From assembly GCF_030056705.1 (NCBI RefSeq), contig NZ_JASHIC010000006.1, forward strand, positions 62,001-126,000: DNA of 64,000 nucleotides. The letters are read 5' to 3'. Shown piece by piece: positions 51,335 to 60,625 of the stretch. The notes beneath the pieces were generated by a model that searched no databases, was not told the origin of the DNA, and worked only from the letters and a program-made list of their open reading frames with translations. Source of the stretch: Flectobacillus longus (GTDB taxonomy: Bacteria; Bacteroidota; Bacteroidia; Cytophagales; Spirosomataceae). Every line of letters begins with the position of its first letter. Position 1 is the stretch's first letter. A program made the translations under genes and the position numbers.

Positions 51335-51913
51335 AGATATAGTCTTCTTCCAGTCAAAATAGCCTTTAATAGCCATAATTAGTAATAGAGCATATAAAAT
51401 ACTGGTGCCATATAAGTCTTTGGTGTAATACATACCGATGTAGACTAAGTTGGCGGCAATCCACAAAAGCCAATTTTCAAGATATTTACGTGCCATCATC
51501 CATTGGGCTATCAAACTGACTGCTGTAAGACTAGCATCAAGATAAGGCAAACTGGCATCTGTTTGTGAATGTAAATATCCTGAAATACCAGTAAAGGCCA
51601 ATCCAACTACAATACAAATAGGAATATACTTTACAGGCATTTTGCTGGCAGGTAGTTCTGTTTTATCGGCGCCACCAAAAAGCCATTGATACCAACCATA
51701 TATACTCAATACGATAAAAACAATTTGTAGTTCCATGTCCGAATAGAGTTTAGACTGGAAATATACCACACCATACACCGAGGAACTTACTACTGCCCAA
51801 AACCAACCCCATATATTTTGTCGGATATTTAACCAGACACATATCAATGTAGTCACGATACCAAAAACTTCTAACCAGTTGGTTTGGATATAATCAATAA
51901 TGTTGTCAATCAT
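51305..51913 (-). CDS. pnuC: Nicotinamide riboside/nucleoside transporter PnuC
   Basis: The 202-residue protein has about seven hydrophobic segments and the PnuC pattern WLEVFGIVTTLICVWLNIRQNIWGWFWAVVSS near the N terminus, then IYGWYQW. It is a facilitative transporter that feeds NAD synthesis. Its last codons overlap the remnant frame on the other strand, so the junction came close to but did not remove its end. No riboswitch was recognised upstream. Confidence 0.92.
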   Translation of the reverse strand: MIDNIIDYIQTNWLEVFGIVTTLICVWLNIRQNIWGWFWAVVSSSVYGVVYFQSKLYSDMELQIVFIVLSIYGWYQWLFGGADKTELPASKMPVKYIPICIVVGLAFTGISGYLHSQTDASLPYLDASLTAVSLIAQWMMARKYLENWLLWIAANLVYIGMYYTKDLYGTSILYALLLIMAIKGYFDWKKTISSPAESSLHN

Positions 51914-52052
51914 GTATTATTGAGTGAATTATAAGTAATAAATAGCGTATTTTCTTCCGAGTAATCGTGTAAAGTTAACTTTAATTTTGCCAGTAATAAG
52001 CTTGAAGTGATGGAGAGTAAGATAAAAAATGAATCCTCTCGAGTTTTAGAGT

Positions 52053-52095
52053 CATGCCCAAGCGGTCGAATATTAACTTCGACCGCTTGGGCATG
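52053..52095. terminator. 18-bp perfect hairpin between pnuC and the TPR gene
   Basis: CATGCCCAAGCGGTCGAA (52053-52070) pairs exactly with 52078-52095 around a 7-nt loop. It lies 42 bp after the TPR gene stop. There is no clear T run, so it may be a transcript end made by processing or a protein-bound palindrome. Confidence 0.6.
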
Positions 52096-52136
52096 GTTGA
52101 TAGTCAATAAAAATCGACCAAGCTTAATTTAAACTA

Positions 52137-54254
52137 TTATTTAAGAGGAATGCCTCTTACGTTCAAAAAAGTAATTGCATTGGAGTCGCCACGGGCTACG
52201 GCTTTTTGCATTGCTTTGATCCCATTCGGAATATCACCATGTTGACCATATTCTAGACCGATGTTATAATAAAAACTACCATCTTTAAGATCCATTTGCG
52301 CTCCTTGTTCCCACATCTTAATTGCATCTTGCCATTTACCTTGTGTTTTATAGGCTACTCCCAAGTTTTTATAGGCAGTCATAGCTTTTTTATCAACCTT
52401 TAAGGCTTTTTGTAGTACCTCTATTTCCTTTTCATGGTTCCCCTGATGATTATATATCGTACTAATGTTGACATAAGGGTCTGCAAATTTTGAATCTAGC
52501 GACAAAGCTTTCTCATAATATTTTCGTCCCTCCACTTCATTACCTTTTTTACATAAAGCCAATCCCATGATATTGTTAGCAAACTGATTTTTGTTATCTG
52601 ATTTGTCTAAGGCAATCTGACTTTCGACAATCGCCTTGTCGTATTCTCCAGTATAAAAATATGCTCCACCAAGCATCCAATGCAGGTTTTTCATTTCTTC
52701 TGGCTTCAACTTCAACGCAGCCTCAAAGTTTTCTACAGTTAATTTGTATTTCTTTTCGTCAAAGTAAATCTGCCCCAAAGCAGTATGAACATCTGCTGTT
52801 TTGAAATTCGTTTTATGGGTTTCTTCAAAATAGAATTTTGCTTTTTCATTATCTTTTTTCAAAAACCAATACCAACCTAAGTTACTAGTAACCATTGGGT
52901 CGTTGGGATATTTCTCGAAAACAGGCGTAAATAGCGTAAGCGTATCTTTCCATTTGGTAGACTGACGGAATGACAAAAAGGTAAATGCCAACAATACAAT
53001 GGTTGCTATACTTGAAAAGGATTTATTGGTAGAAGCTTTGTTGTAAAGATAATTAGCAAATAAACCTATCAACATCAACGGGCCAATAGATGACACATAA
53101 AAATAACGGTCGGCCATCAACGCACTACCCACAGGCAATACCTGCGATACAGGAAATATCACGATAAGAAAATATAATCCTCCCCACCACACCAATTTGT
53201 TGCGACGACCAAAGAAGTACACCAATAATGCGATTACGATAATTCCTGCAAAAGAAGAATAATAAGAGCTAGGAATCGATCCTGTTGGTTTTTGAGGGTA
53301 GGGATAAAACGCTAACATATTGGTCGGAACTATCATTTTGAGCCAATAGGTCAGCATTCCATAGTTTATCATAACAAAGCGTTCTCCAAGCGAGTATGAC
53401 GAACTAATCACCTTGGTAGCGTTAGCACCAGCTTCGCTTTGGGCCTTAATTGAAATCAAACCAAAAATGAGTGAAATAAGAAAAAACGGTGCCTTTTCAA
53501 TTCCTATTTGAATCAGATTGCGGCGATTTAGCAAGAAGTAATCCGTTAATAAAAATACTACAGGTAGAATTACTGCCATACCTTTTGAAAAACATGAAAG
53601 AACAAACAAGATTAGAGCAAACCAAAGATGCTTGTTGTTCCACTGAGTTTTTCCTGATTCTTCGAGTACATCACTATATTTGAGATACTGTATAAAAGAA
53701 AGCAACAAGAATAAAGTATAAAGTACGTCTTTTCGCTCTGCTGCCCAAACCACCGACTCAACGTGTAGTGGATGAATTGCAAATAATACCGCTGTAACAG
53801 CACCTACTAAAAAGTTTTTACTAAGTTTTTCGATTACTTTAAACACCAAAAGACTATTGATGATATGAATAATGGTATTGTTGAGGTGATATACCCAAGC
53901 TGTATCTTTTACGAGCGTATATTCCAGATAATAGGTAAGCATGGTTAGCGGGTGCCAGTTACCCAAATAAAAATCGCTAATAAGTTTATAAAAGTTATCA
54001 AAAGAAACCTTGCGGAGGTCTTCATCATTGACAATATAAAACATATCATCCCATACAAATCCATTCTGAAAACCAGGAAGGTATGCGATAAAAGTAGCTC
54101 CAATAATTACCCCTAGAAGGATTTTGAAATTACGAGGTGTATTTTCGATAGGAGGAGCGATAAAATTGACGGTTGAGGCGGTTTTTGTTGACTGCGACTC
54201 TACAGATTTGGCGCTCTGAGATTTTGCAGTGCTTGAGGATTTACTCTTTGCCAT
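52137..54254 (-). CDS. Membrane GT-C-like protein with C-terminal TPR repeats
   Basis: The 705-residue protein has a low-complexity Ser/Lys start, about 10-11 membrane segments with the loop NGFVWDDMFYIVND typical of GT-C-like/TMTC-type proteins, and a C-terminal array of about 6-7 TPR units from residue 455 (VHTALGQIYFDEKKYKLTVENF, and ANNIMGLALCKKGNEVEGRKYY). Related proteins are linked to protein O-glycosylation. Activity here is inference; the TPR part may bind partner proteins. Confidence 0.8.
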   Translation of the reverse strand: MAKSKSSSTAKSQSAKSVESQSTKTASTVNFIAPPIENTPRNFKILLGVIIGATFIAYLPGFQNGFVWDDMFYIVNDEDLRKVSFDNFYKLISDFYLGNWHPLTMLTYYLEYTLVKDTAWVYHLNNTIIHIINSLLVFKVIEKLSKNFLVGAVTAVLFAIHPLHVESVVWAAERKDVLYTLFLLLSFIQYLKYSDVLEESGKTQWNNKHLWFALILFVLSCFSKGMAVILPVVFLLTDYFLLNRRNLIQIGIEKAPFFLISLIFGLISIKAQSEAGANATKVISSSYSLGERFVMINYGMLTYWLKMIVPTNMLAFYPYPQKPTGSIPSSYYSSFAGIIVIALLVYFFGRRNKLVWWGGLYFLIVIFPVSQVLPVGSALMADRYFYVSSIGPLMLIGLFANYLYNKASTNKSFSSIATIVLLAFTFLSFRQSTKWKDTLTLFTPVFEKYPNDPMVTSNLGWYWFLKKDNEKAKFYFEETHKTNFKTADVHTALGQIYFDEKKYKLTVENFEAALKLKPEEMKNLHWMLGGAYFYTGEYDKAIVESQIALDKSDNKNQFANNIMGLALCKKGNEVEGRKYYEKALSLDSKFADPYVNISTIYNHQGNHEKEIEVLQKALKVDKKAMTAYKNLGVAYKTQGKWQDAIKMWEQGAQMDLKDGSFYYNIGLEYGQHGDIPNGIKAMQKAVARGDSNAITFLNVRGIPLK

Positions 54255-54395
54255 GAATTATAGATTAATTGAATTGCTACTAGCTAATTGCGTATTAGTA
54301 AAATTAACTACTCATCAAAAATTGTGCGAGAAATTGCCATTATTTATTTCAAGAATAGTAAATAACTTTGAACTCTACCTCATTTTGACCATTAA

Positions 54396-54426
54396 AAAAG
54401 CACCAGTTATTAAAACTGGTGCTTTT
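54396..54426. terminator. Terminator after the secreted low-complexity gene
   Basis: AAAAGCACCAGTT (54396-54408) pairs with AACTGGTGCTTTT (54414-54426) around a 5-nt loop, with A and T runs. It lies downstream of the gene ending at 54495. Confidence 0.8.
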
Positions 54427-54494
54427 CTGTACTTCGCTCGAAATAATTCCAATCGTTTATGTTTCTCGAAATATGCCTCCGAAAAGCAATATTT

Positions 54495-54932
54495 TTAATT
54501 GTTTTTTTGTAAATGAATAACCGCTGTCGGCGTTGCAGATACACCTGTACCTGTATTGTTCAAAAGTGTTGTGGTTATCGCTGTCGGAGCTGCAATAATT
54601 GCAGTTGCTGAGTTTGGAGTAGTTTGCACCGTTGCAGTCGTTCCCTGATTGGCAATAGCCGCTCCTTGAGTAGTAATCCCATTTGTGATAGACTGAACAA
54701 TAATGGTGTTGTTTCCATTGTTGTTCAGACTTACTAGGTTACGAAGGTTATTGGCTACTCCAAGTGATGGAGAGTAACTTACTGTTGAAAGATTAACGGG
54801 AGCATTAAGACCAGATGGCGAAACAACAGGTGTTGCCAAAGCTGTAATATTGGGCGAAAGTGGTAAAACTTGTGCCTTTAGACCAAAGGATGCACCTGTG
54901 AACAAAACTACAAAAGCGAAAAACTTCTTCAT
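54495..54932 (-). CDS. Secreted low-complexity Thr/Asn/Ala-rich protein
   Basis: The 145-residue protein has a signal peptide ending GLKAQ (about 20-21) and a mature part rich in Thr, Asn, Ser, Ala and Val, with repeated short beta-prone words (NTIIVQSITNGITTQG, ATVQTTPNSATAIIAAPTAIT). It has no cysteine in the mature part. I know no family; a surface or fibre-forming role is possible. Confidence 0.62.
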   Translation of the reverse strand: MKKFFAFVVLFTGASFGLKAQVLPLSPNITALATPVVSPSGLNAPVNLSTVSYSPSLGVANNLRNLVSLNNNGNNTIIVQSITNGITTQGAAIANQGTTATVQTTPNSATAIIAAPTAITTTLLNNTGTGVSATPTAVIHLQKNN

Positions 54933-55086
54933 ATTGATAATGGGTTAAAGGATGATGTAATAACAAGGTTTTACAAAAACGTAACAACCTTATTACCAAC
55001 TGTTAATCAACTACTTAAATACCACATATATACGAAGAAGTAATTCATTTAGATTGCTTTATGTCTAGACATGAAAAAAGTGTTGG

Positions 55087-55848
55087 TTAAATCTTGCGCA
55101 AGGCTAGTTTCGTAAACTCGCTCAAAACCAATTTTCCACTCACTTCGGCTCTTTCATACAATAGTGTATCCCAATGATCTGTACCCTGCCAAAGAACTTT
55201 TTTTAGCTCTTTCAAAGCTTCTGGATTATAACTAGCTAATTGCTCGGCCAACTTTAAAATTGCATCATCCATCTGCTCGATTGTATCGAATACATCTGAA
55301 AACAATCCTTGCTCAAAAGCCCATTGTGCCGAATAAAATTCGGTAGGTCTCAACGACATTTTCGAAAATGAGGAAAGTCCAATTTTACGACTTACAGCTG
55401 GCTCTATAACTGCAGGAATTATTCCGATGCTTAATTCACTTAATTTGATACTTGCGGCCTGCGTAGCGAAGCAATAATCAGTAGCCGCCGCCAAGCCAAC
55501 CCCTCCGCCAACAGCCTTACCTTGTACACGACCAATAATAATTTTTGAAGATTTTCGACAAGCATTAATCACTTTGGCAAAACCGCTAAAAAATATTTTA
55601 CCATCTTCCAAATTATCAATAGTCAATAACTGATTGAAATCTGCTCCCGAACAAAAAGTTCTCTCTCCGCCACTTTGCAAAATAATGATTTGCACTTTAG
55701 AATCTTCTGCCAATTTTTCTATGGCATTCTCTAAATCTCCCAAAAGTACAATTGGCATTGCATTGGTTGGTAGATGAGAAAAAGTAATAGTAGCAACACC
55801 TGATGGTGCAATAGAAACATCGAGAATTGCTGATGAAGAATTTTGCAT
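55087..55848 (-). CDS. Enoyl-CoA hydratase/isomerase family protein
   Basis: The 253-residue crotonase-fold protein has the oxyanion-hole segments SGGERTFCSGADFN and GRVQGKAVGGGVGLAAATDYCFAT. The catalytic glutamates of hydratases are not both evident (ELSIGIIPAVIEPAVS has one at most), so it may be an isomerase or another acyl-CoA enzyme. It is divergent from an acyl-CoA dehydrogenase gene, which suits a beta-oxidation or amino-acid degradation role. Confidence 0.88.
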   Translation of the reverse strand: MQNSSSAILDVSIAPSGVATITFSHLPTNAMPIVLLGDLENAIEKLAEDSKVQIIILQSGGERTFCSGADFNQLLTIDNLEDGKIFFSGFAKVINACRKSSKIIIGRVQGKAVGGGVGLAAATDYCFATQAASIKLSELSIGIIPAVIEPAVSRKIGLSSFSKMSLRPTEFYSAQWAFEQGLFSDVFDTIEQMDDAILKLAEQLASYNPEALKELKKVLWQGTDHWDTLLYERAEVSGKLVLSEFTKLALRKI

Positions 55849-56020
55849 AATTAAAATATTTTTAGAAATTTCAGGACTTTTTCATCAAATTGTCGTCTAT
55901 AGAACGTTATCTTGTTAGTATAAAGATGACAAAAAATCTATAAACCTAATAGTCTCTAAAATCTTTTTATAGACTATTTACTTAAAAATTACACTTTATC
56001 AACAAACCTTTAACTATAAA

Positions 56021-57163
56021 ATGTACAATTCAAAAAATGATTTAGTCCGCCTAGCGGCCAAAGAATTTGCAGAGCGCCATATTCGACCACATGTGATGGA
56101 ATGGGACGAAGCACAACACTTTCCTATCGACTTGATGCACCAATTAGGGCAACAAGGATTTTTGGGAGTTCTAGTACCTGAACAATACGGTGGCTCTGGT
56201 TTGGGCTATCAAGAGTATGTGAGCATTATTGAAGAAATTGCCCAAGTGTGTGGCTCAATTGGTCTTTCGGTAGCTGCTCATAATTCTCTTTGTACCAATC
56301 ATATTCTACAGTTTGGCAACGAAGAACAAAAACGAACCTATCTTCCCAAATTAGCTTCTGGCGAATGGATTGGTGCTTGGGGTTTGACAGAACCTAATAC
56401 GGGTTCAGATTCGGCTCGTATGACCTGCGTGGCACGTCGTGAGGGTGACGAATATGTACTCAATGGCTCCAAATGTTGGATTACGCATGGAAAATCTGGT
56501 AATGTGGTTGTTATTATGGCTCGTACGGGTGAATTAGGTGCAAAAAATAATGCCACTGCTTTTATCGTAGAAAGAGGAAACCCTGGCCTGAAGTTTGGCA
56601 AAAAAGAAAATAAACTTGGGATGCGTGCCTCCGAAACGGCCGAGGTAATATTGGAAGACTGTCGAATTCCTGTATCTGCTCGTTTGGGTGAAGAAGGCGA
56701 TGGTTTCAAACAAGCCATGAAAATTTTGGATGGGGGACGTATTTCTATTGCTTCATTGTCATTAGGTATTGCTAAAGGTGCTTTGGCCGCCGCCGCAAAA
56801 TATGCACAAGAACGCCAGCAATTTGGACAGGCAATTGTACAGTTTCAAGGAATCAGTTTCAAATTGGCTGATATGGCTACCAAGGTTCATGCTGCCGAGC
56901 TGATGACTCGTCATGCTGCCGAACTCAAAATGGAAGGAACAAGTATGACCAAAGAAGCCGCTATGGCTAAATATTATGCTTCGGAAATTGCGGTAGAAGT
57001 TGCAACCGATGCTGTACAAATTTTTGGAGGATATGGCTATACAAAAGATTTTCCAGTAGAAAAATTCTATCGTGATGCCAAACTTTGTACCATCGGTGAA
57101 GGTACTTCTGAAATCCAAAAAATCGTTATCACAAGAGAGTTTTTGAAAGACTATCCTTTGTAA
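56021..57163 (+). CDS. Acyl-CoA dehydrogenase
   Basis: The 380-residue flavoprotein is full length, with WGLTEPNTGSDSARM (FAD-binding), RDAKLCTIGEGTSEIQKIVI at the C terminus, and the catalytic-base region FGGYGYTKDFPVEKFYRD. It oxidises acyl-CoA to enoyl-CoA and passes electrons to ETF. The substrate chain is not determined by sequence. Its neighbour on the other strand is a crotonase-family gene. Confidence 0.93.
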   Translation: MYNSKNDLVRLAAKEFAERHIRPHVMEWDEAQHFPIDLMHQLGQQGFLGVLVPEQYGGSGLGYQEYVSIIEEIAQVCGSIGLSVAAHNSLCTNHILQFGNEEQKRTYLPKLASGEWIGAWGLTEPNTGSDSARMTCVARREGDEYVLNGSKCWITHGKSGNVVVIMARTGELGAKNNATAFIVERGNPGLKFGKKENKLGMRASETAEVILEDCRIPVSARLGEEGDGFKQAMKILDGGRISIASLSLGIAKGALAAAAKYAQERQQFGQAIVQFQGISFKLADMATKVHAAELMTRHAAELKMEGTSMTKEAAMAKYYASEIAVEVATDAVQIFGGYGYTKDFPVEKFYRDAKLCTIGEGTSEIQKIVITREFLKDYPL

Positions 57164-57250
57164 TTTAGTGATTGAGTGGGTTGTGATTGAGTGATTTTTC
57201 GATAAATCTATCTTTAAATCACTCGTTCACAACTCACTCAATTACTAAAT
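57164..57250. repeat. 34-bp imperfect inverted repeat of ATTGAGTG words
   Basis: Two 34-bp arms match at 30 positions after inversion, around a short spacer, filling the gap between convergent acyl-CoA dehydrogenase and kinase genes. The arms are made of repeated ATTGAGTG/CACTCAAT words, also seen at 9911-9946, 32731-32764 and 62829-62862. It may act as terminator for both genes. Confidence 0.7.
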
Positions 57251-58531
57251 ATTCTTTACCTGTGGAAAAAACAAGCGAAACTCGCTGCCTTCGCCTAATT
57301 TACTTTTGAGCTCCACTTTTCCTTTATGTCCTTCAACCATTTCTTTGACATAGTACAATCCTAAGCCAAAACCTTTCACATTGTGAACATCGCCAGTATG
57401 TACTCTAAAGAATTTATTAAAGATATGCTTTTGGTCACGTTCCGAAATACCAATTCCATTGTCACGAATGCTAATAACTACATCATTCCCTTGATTGTAA
57501 GTACTAATTTTCACTTTAGGAATAATCTCACAATACTTTAGTCCATTATCAATCAAGTTGTGGATAACATTGCTAATATGTAATTTATCAGCTTTGATTA
57601 ATGTTGAACTTGCTCGTAAATCAAGCATCAGTTCACCTTTTCTTTCTTTAAAAATCGGTTCACAATTAATACTCAAATCCTCCAAAAGCTCGTGTATATC
57701 GATTTCCTCCAAATTGAGCTTATCTATTTTTTGGTCGATATTGGCTGTTTGAAGTACTGTATCCACATTTTTTTTGAGTCGTGAGGCTTCTTTTCTGATA
57801 ATTGAAGCATAGCTGAGTAGGCGCTCGGGCGTATTCACTATTTCGGGTTTCATCAATACCTCAGACGAAATAGAAATAGTAGAAATAGGCGTTTTGAACT
57901 CGTGGGTCATGTTATTAATAAAATCATTCTGAATTTCAGAAAGGCGTTTTTGCTTAAAAATCACCATAAGGGCATACACGAAGAAAGCCATTACTACCAA
58001 AAGGATAGTCGAAGAAATAAACCAATTATCTAAATCGCCCAATAAGAAGAATTTTTTATCAGGAAAATATACGCCAAAATAGTAATTATGGATATTGAGG
58101 TCTGGAAAACGATAATGCGCTGTAGAGTCACTTCTATCACAATTTTCGGAATGACAAACAAATGATTTATAATTGATTCTGTCGCTCAAACAATCATATA
58201 TCCCATACTCAAAATTGAGACGGATATCGCTTCTGGCAAATTCTTGCTTCAGGAATTCTTCCAATACTTTTGCATTGATGGTATCATTGGTCTGTACGGT
58301 GTAATAGTTCGAGGTTACACGCTCGACGGGCTGCAAAAGCTTATTATTGGGATTATGGTTAAAGTCAAGGATACGGCGACTTACCACTCTTAGAGCGGAA
58401 GTCACACGCTGGTCAAAATCTCGGTCTTGGATATTATAAGCCTGTTTAAACCAAAAATATTGGATTACAATAACGCCAGCCATTAGCAAGATTGACAGCG
58501 CAACAAATATGCGTAAGGTCTTTGAATTCAT
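57245..58531 (-). CDS. Membrane sensor histidine kinase
   Basis: The 428-residue protein has two membrane segments (about 8-28 and 175-195) around a periplasmic sensor part with two cysteine-bearing segments (YDCLSD, SFVCHSENCD). An H-box NNMTHEFKTPIS, N-box NLIDNGLKYC, and G-boxes DNGIGIS and GFGLGLYYV follow. It autophosphorylates and should pass phosphate to a response regulator. No regulator gene lies next to it in this window, so it is an orphan here. Confidence 0.92.
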   Translation of the reverse strand: MNSKTLRIFVALSILLMAGVIVIQYFWFKQAYNIQDRDFDQRVTSALRVVSRRILDFNHNPNNKLLQPVERVTSNYYTVQTNDTINAKVLEEFLKQEFARSDIRLNFEYGIYDCLSDRINYKSFVCHSENCDRSDSTAHYRFPDLNIHNYYFGVYFPDKKFFLLGDLDNWFISSTILLVVMAFFVYALMVIFKQKRLSEIQNDFINNMTHEFKTPISTISISSEVLMKPEIVNTPERLLSYASIIRKEASRLKKNVDTVLQTANIDQKIDKLNLEEIDIHELLEDLSINCEPIFKERKGELMLDLRASSTLIKADKLHISNVIHNLIDNGLKYCEIIPKVKISTYNQGNDVVISIRDNGIGISERDQKHIFNKFFRVHTGDVHNVKGFGLGLYYVKEMVEGHKGKVELKSKLGEGSEFRLFFPQVKNI

Positions 58532-58675
58532 AGTTCAAAATTAACGTTTATCGCCTACAAGTTCGTATCCTTTAACATTTCATTAACAGCAGTGAGGGTT
58601 ATAAACATAAACCATTCTTAATCTTGAAGAGGTCTAAAATTTGCTCAGATGTTAGGAATATCTTGACAGGTACTT

Positions 58676-58711
58676 AAAAGGCGTTCGAAAAAAAAATTTC
58701 GAACGCCTTTT
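58676..58711 (-). terminator. Terminator of the alkaline phosphatase operon
   Basis: A 15-bp perfect stem AAAAGGCGTTCGAAA (58676-58690) with 58697-58711 and an A6 loop. On the minus strand it ends in TTTT and lies 80 bp after the phosphatase stop. Confidence 0.8.
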
Positions 58712-58725
58712 TTGATACTGCATTT

Positions 58726-58751
58726 GGGATAATACCTCTTTAGACGCAAAG
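58726..58751. repeat. Composite repeat, truncated copy C
   Basis: These 26 bases (GGGATAATACCTC through GACGCAAAG) are identical to 32668-32693, but the second half of the palindrome and the CTCTAC end are missing. Confidence 0.75.
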
Positions 58752-58791
58752 TATCATTCAACCATTAATTCAGGATGACTCACTTCACCCT

Positions 58792-60603
58792 CTACTTTCC
58801 TTTACCAAAGCACTGTAAGATTTTATTGAAAATAGTATTGTTTTCGTAAAAACCTTGAAATAAGGTAGAGTTTGGTCCATACGAAAATACCATTACGGGA
58901 ATGCCTGTATGGTCAGGTGTGGCAAAATTACCTTCTAATTGACCTGTATTAAAATTACCATCATGAAGTGTCAAGCCACCTGTTTCGTGATCGGCAGTAA
59001 CGATAATCGTTGTTTCACCATTTTTATCAGCAAAAGCCATGGCCTTACCAATTACTTTATCGAAATCAATCATTTCGTCTACCACAAATGGCAATTGATT
59101 GGCATGTCCACCATGGTCGATTTGAGAACCTTCTACCATCAAGAAAAAGCCGTCTTTCGAGGTCGAAAGTTGTGCAATAGCTTTATCAAAAGCTTGTGAC
59201 AAATACTCTCCACGACCTTTCTGCTTGGGTTTTACCAATGAATCCTGAACCAACACAATGGCTTTGCTAGGATTTGCGGGATTCAATTGAGATAAATCAT
59301 TTAAGAACAAAGTCGTTGGATTTGCTTTTTTCTGTGCCTCGCTAATGAGGGTACTTCCTCCACCAATAGCCAATTTGATAGGGCTTTTCAACAAATCTTT
59401 GATGATCTCACTGCTCCAACTGCGTTCTGGCTGGTGCGCATAAAATCCTGCTGGAGTGGCTCCTGTAATTTCTTCCGCAACGACTACTCCCGATGGAATC
59501 TTATAACGATTTAGCACCTCTGGTAAGGTTGCAATGCTATCACCTTTGGTATCAACTGACAAATAGCGATTGTTAGTCTTTTGTCCTGTTGCCATCGCTG
59601 TAGCACCAGCAGCCGAGTCAGTATGGAAATTATCAACAGAGTTGGTTTTTGACAAACCCACTTGTTTCATTCTAAAAACATTCAAATCACCTCTATTTCC
59701 TGTAAAACCTGCATATATCTGAGCAATACCCATTCCGTCACCAATCAACAAAATCACATTTTTTGATTTTTTCTGAATACCATCCGATTTGAAAGTAGGA
59801 TAGTAGGCTTCATGTGTAGTTTTGACAAGCGAAAGATTGTTTGGTAATTTTTGCAGATATTCACTCAATTGTTCCAAATGGTCGGTACCAATCCAATCCA
59901 TTCCTAGTTTGATAAATGTGGTATAGGCAGTACGATTGTCTGGTGCTCCCCAAAAACGAACTGTTTTATGAGCAGAATGCCATTTAGTTACAAATGTTTC
60001 CAAACGCTTATATTCATTGGCAGGCAAGCGTCCTAAGCCATTCCATTTAGAAAAATCTCTAAATGAGGCACTAATCATCGGAACACGCCACTGCAAATCG
60101 GTAGGATAGGATTCTTTATCTCTTCCATCAAAGTAAAAAATCTCATCAAATTGTGACCATGTACTAGGAGCGGGACGCTCGCCACTTACCACAATTTGAA
60201 TTGCATTGGGGTTATTTTTTTTGTCGAAATACTGACGATATGGCTGTAATTGTTTTTGTAAAGCTGTAAGGGTTGATACTCCTTCCGTTTTTAAATCAAT
60301 CAACAATTGAAATGGTCGGATACCATTAGGATTCAACGAAGCCTCTCTCAATATGGGCTCTAAATATAGTTTGCGAAATGTACGGGTTGGCGTAATGTCT
60401 TTTTCTTCATGAGAGACAAAAATTTCGTCTTTTTGTAAATATACATCAGCTTCAATAGAGCCAAAGCCTAAGCCAAAAGCTTGGTAAAAAGGCTGTTGGT
60501 GTTCATAATCATTATGCGAATGAGCATTTTTGAGCGTATGGGTTTGGGCAAAAATAACATTGCCTAAACAGCATAAAATGCTAAAAAGAAGGTTTTTTTT
60601 CAT
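58792..60603 (-). CDS. Alkaline phosphatase with N-terminal GDPD/PI-PLC-like domain
   Basis: The 603-residue protein has a signal peptide (FAQ end, about 20), an N-terminal TIM-barrel-like domain with NAHSHNDYEH and EADVYLQKDEIFVSHEE (about 25-240), and a C-terminal alkaline phosphatase domain with LLIGDGMG, the nucleophile serine in TDSAAGATA and VTADHETGG. The two halves could remove the alcohol and then the phosphate of a phosphodiester in turn (inference). It is 22 bp from a glycerophosphodiesterase gene, so phosphate scavenging in the periplasm is a sensible role. Confidence 0.88.
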   Translation of the reverse strand: MKKNLLFSILCCLGNVIFAQTHTLKNAHSHNDYEHQQPFYQAFGLGFGSIEADVYLQKDEIFVSHEEKDITPTRTFRKLYLEPILREASLNPNGIRPFQLLIDLKTEGVSTLTALQKQLQPYRQYFDKKNNPNAIQIVVSGERPAPSTWSQFDEIFYFDGRDKESYPTDLQWRVPMISASFRDFSKWNGLGRLPANEYKRLETFVTKWHSAHKTVRFWGAPDNRTAYTTFIKLGMDWIGTDHLEQLSEYLQKLPNNLSLVKTTHEAYYPTFKSDGIQKKSKNVILLIGDGMGIAQIYAGFTGNRGDLNVFRMKQVGLSKTNSVDNFHTDSAAGATAMATGQKTNNRYLSVDTKGDSIATLPEVLNRYKIPSGVVVAEEITGATPAGFYAHQPERSWSSEIIKDLLKSPIKLAIGGGSTLISEAQKKANPTTLFLNDLSQLNPANPSKAIVLVQDSLVKPKQKGRGEYLSQAFDKAIAQLSTSKDGFFLMVEGSQIDHGGHANQLPFVVDEMIDFDKVIGKAMAFADKNGETTIIVTADHETGGLTLHDGNFNTGQLEGNFATPDHTGIPVMVFSYGPNSTLFQGFYENNTIFNKILQCFGKGK

Positions 60604-60625
60604 TGATTTTTATGAGAAATTGGGG

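Noticed and set aside
51914-52052. Upstream region of pnuC examined for a riboswitch
   Set aside because: No TPP- or NAD-type core motif could be recognised; only an AT-rich leader is seen.
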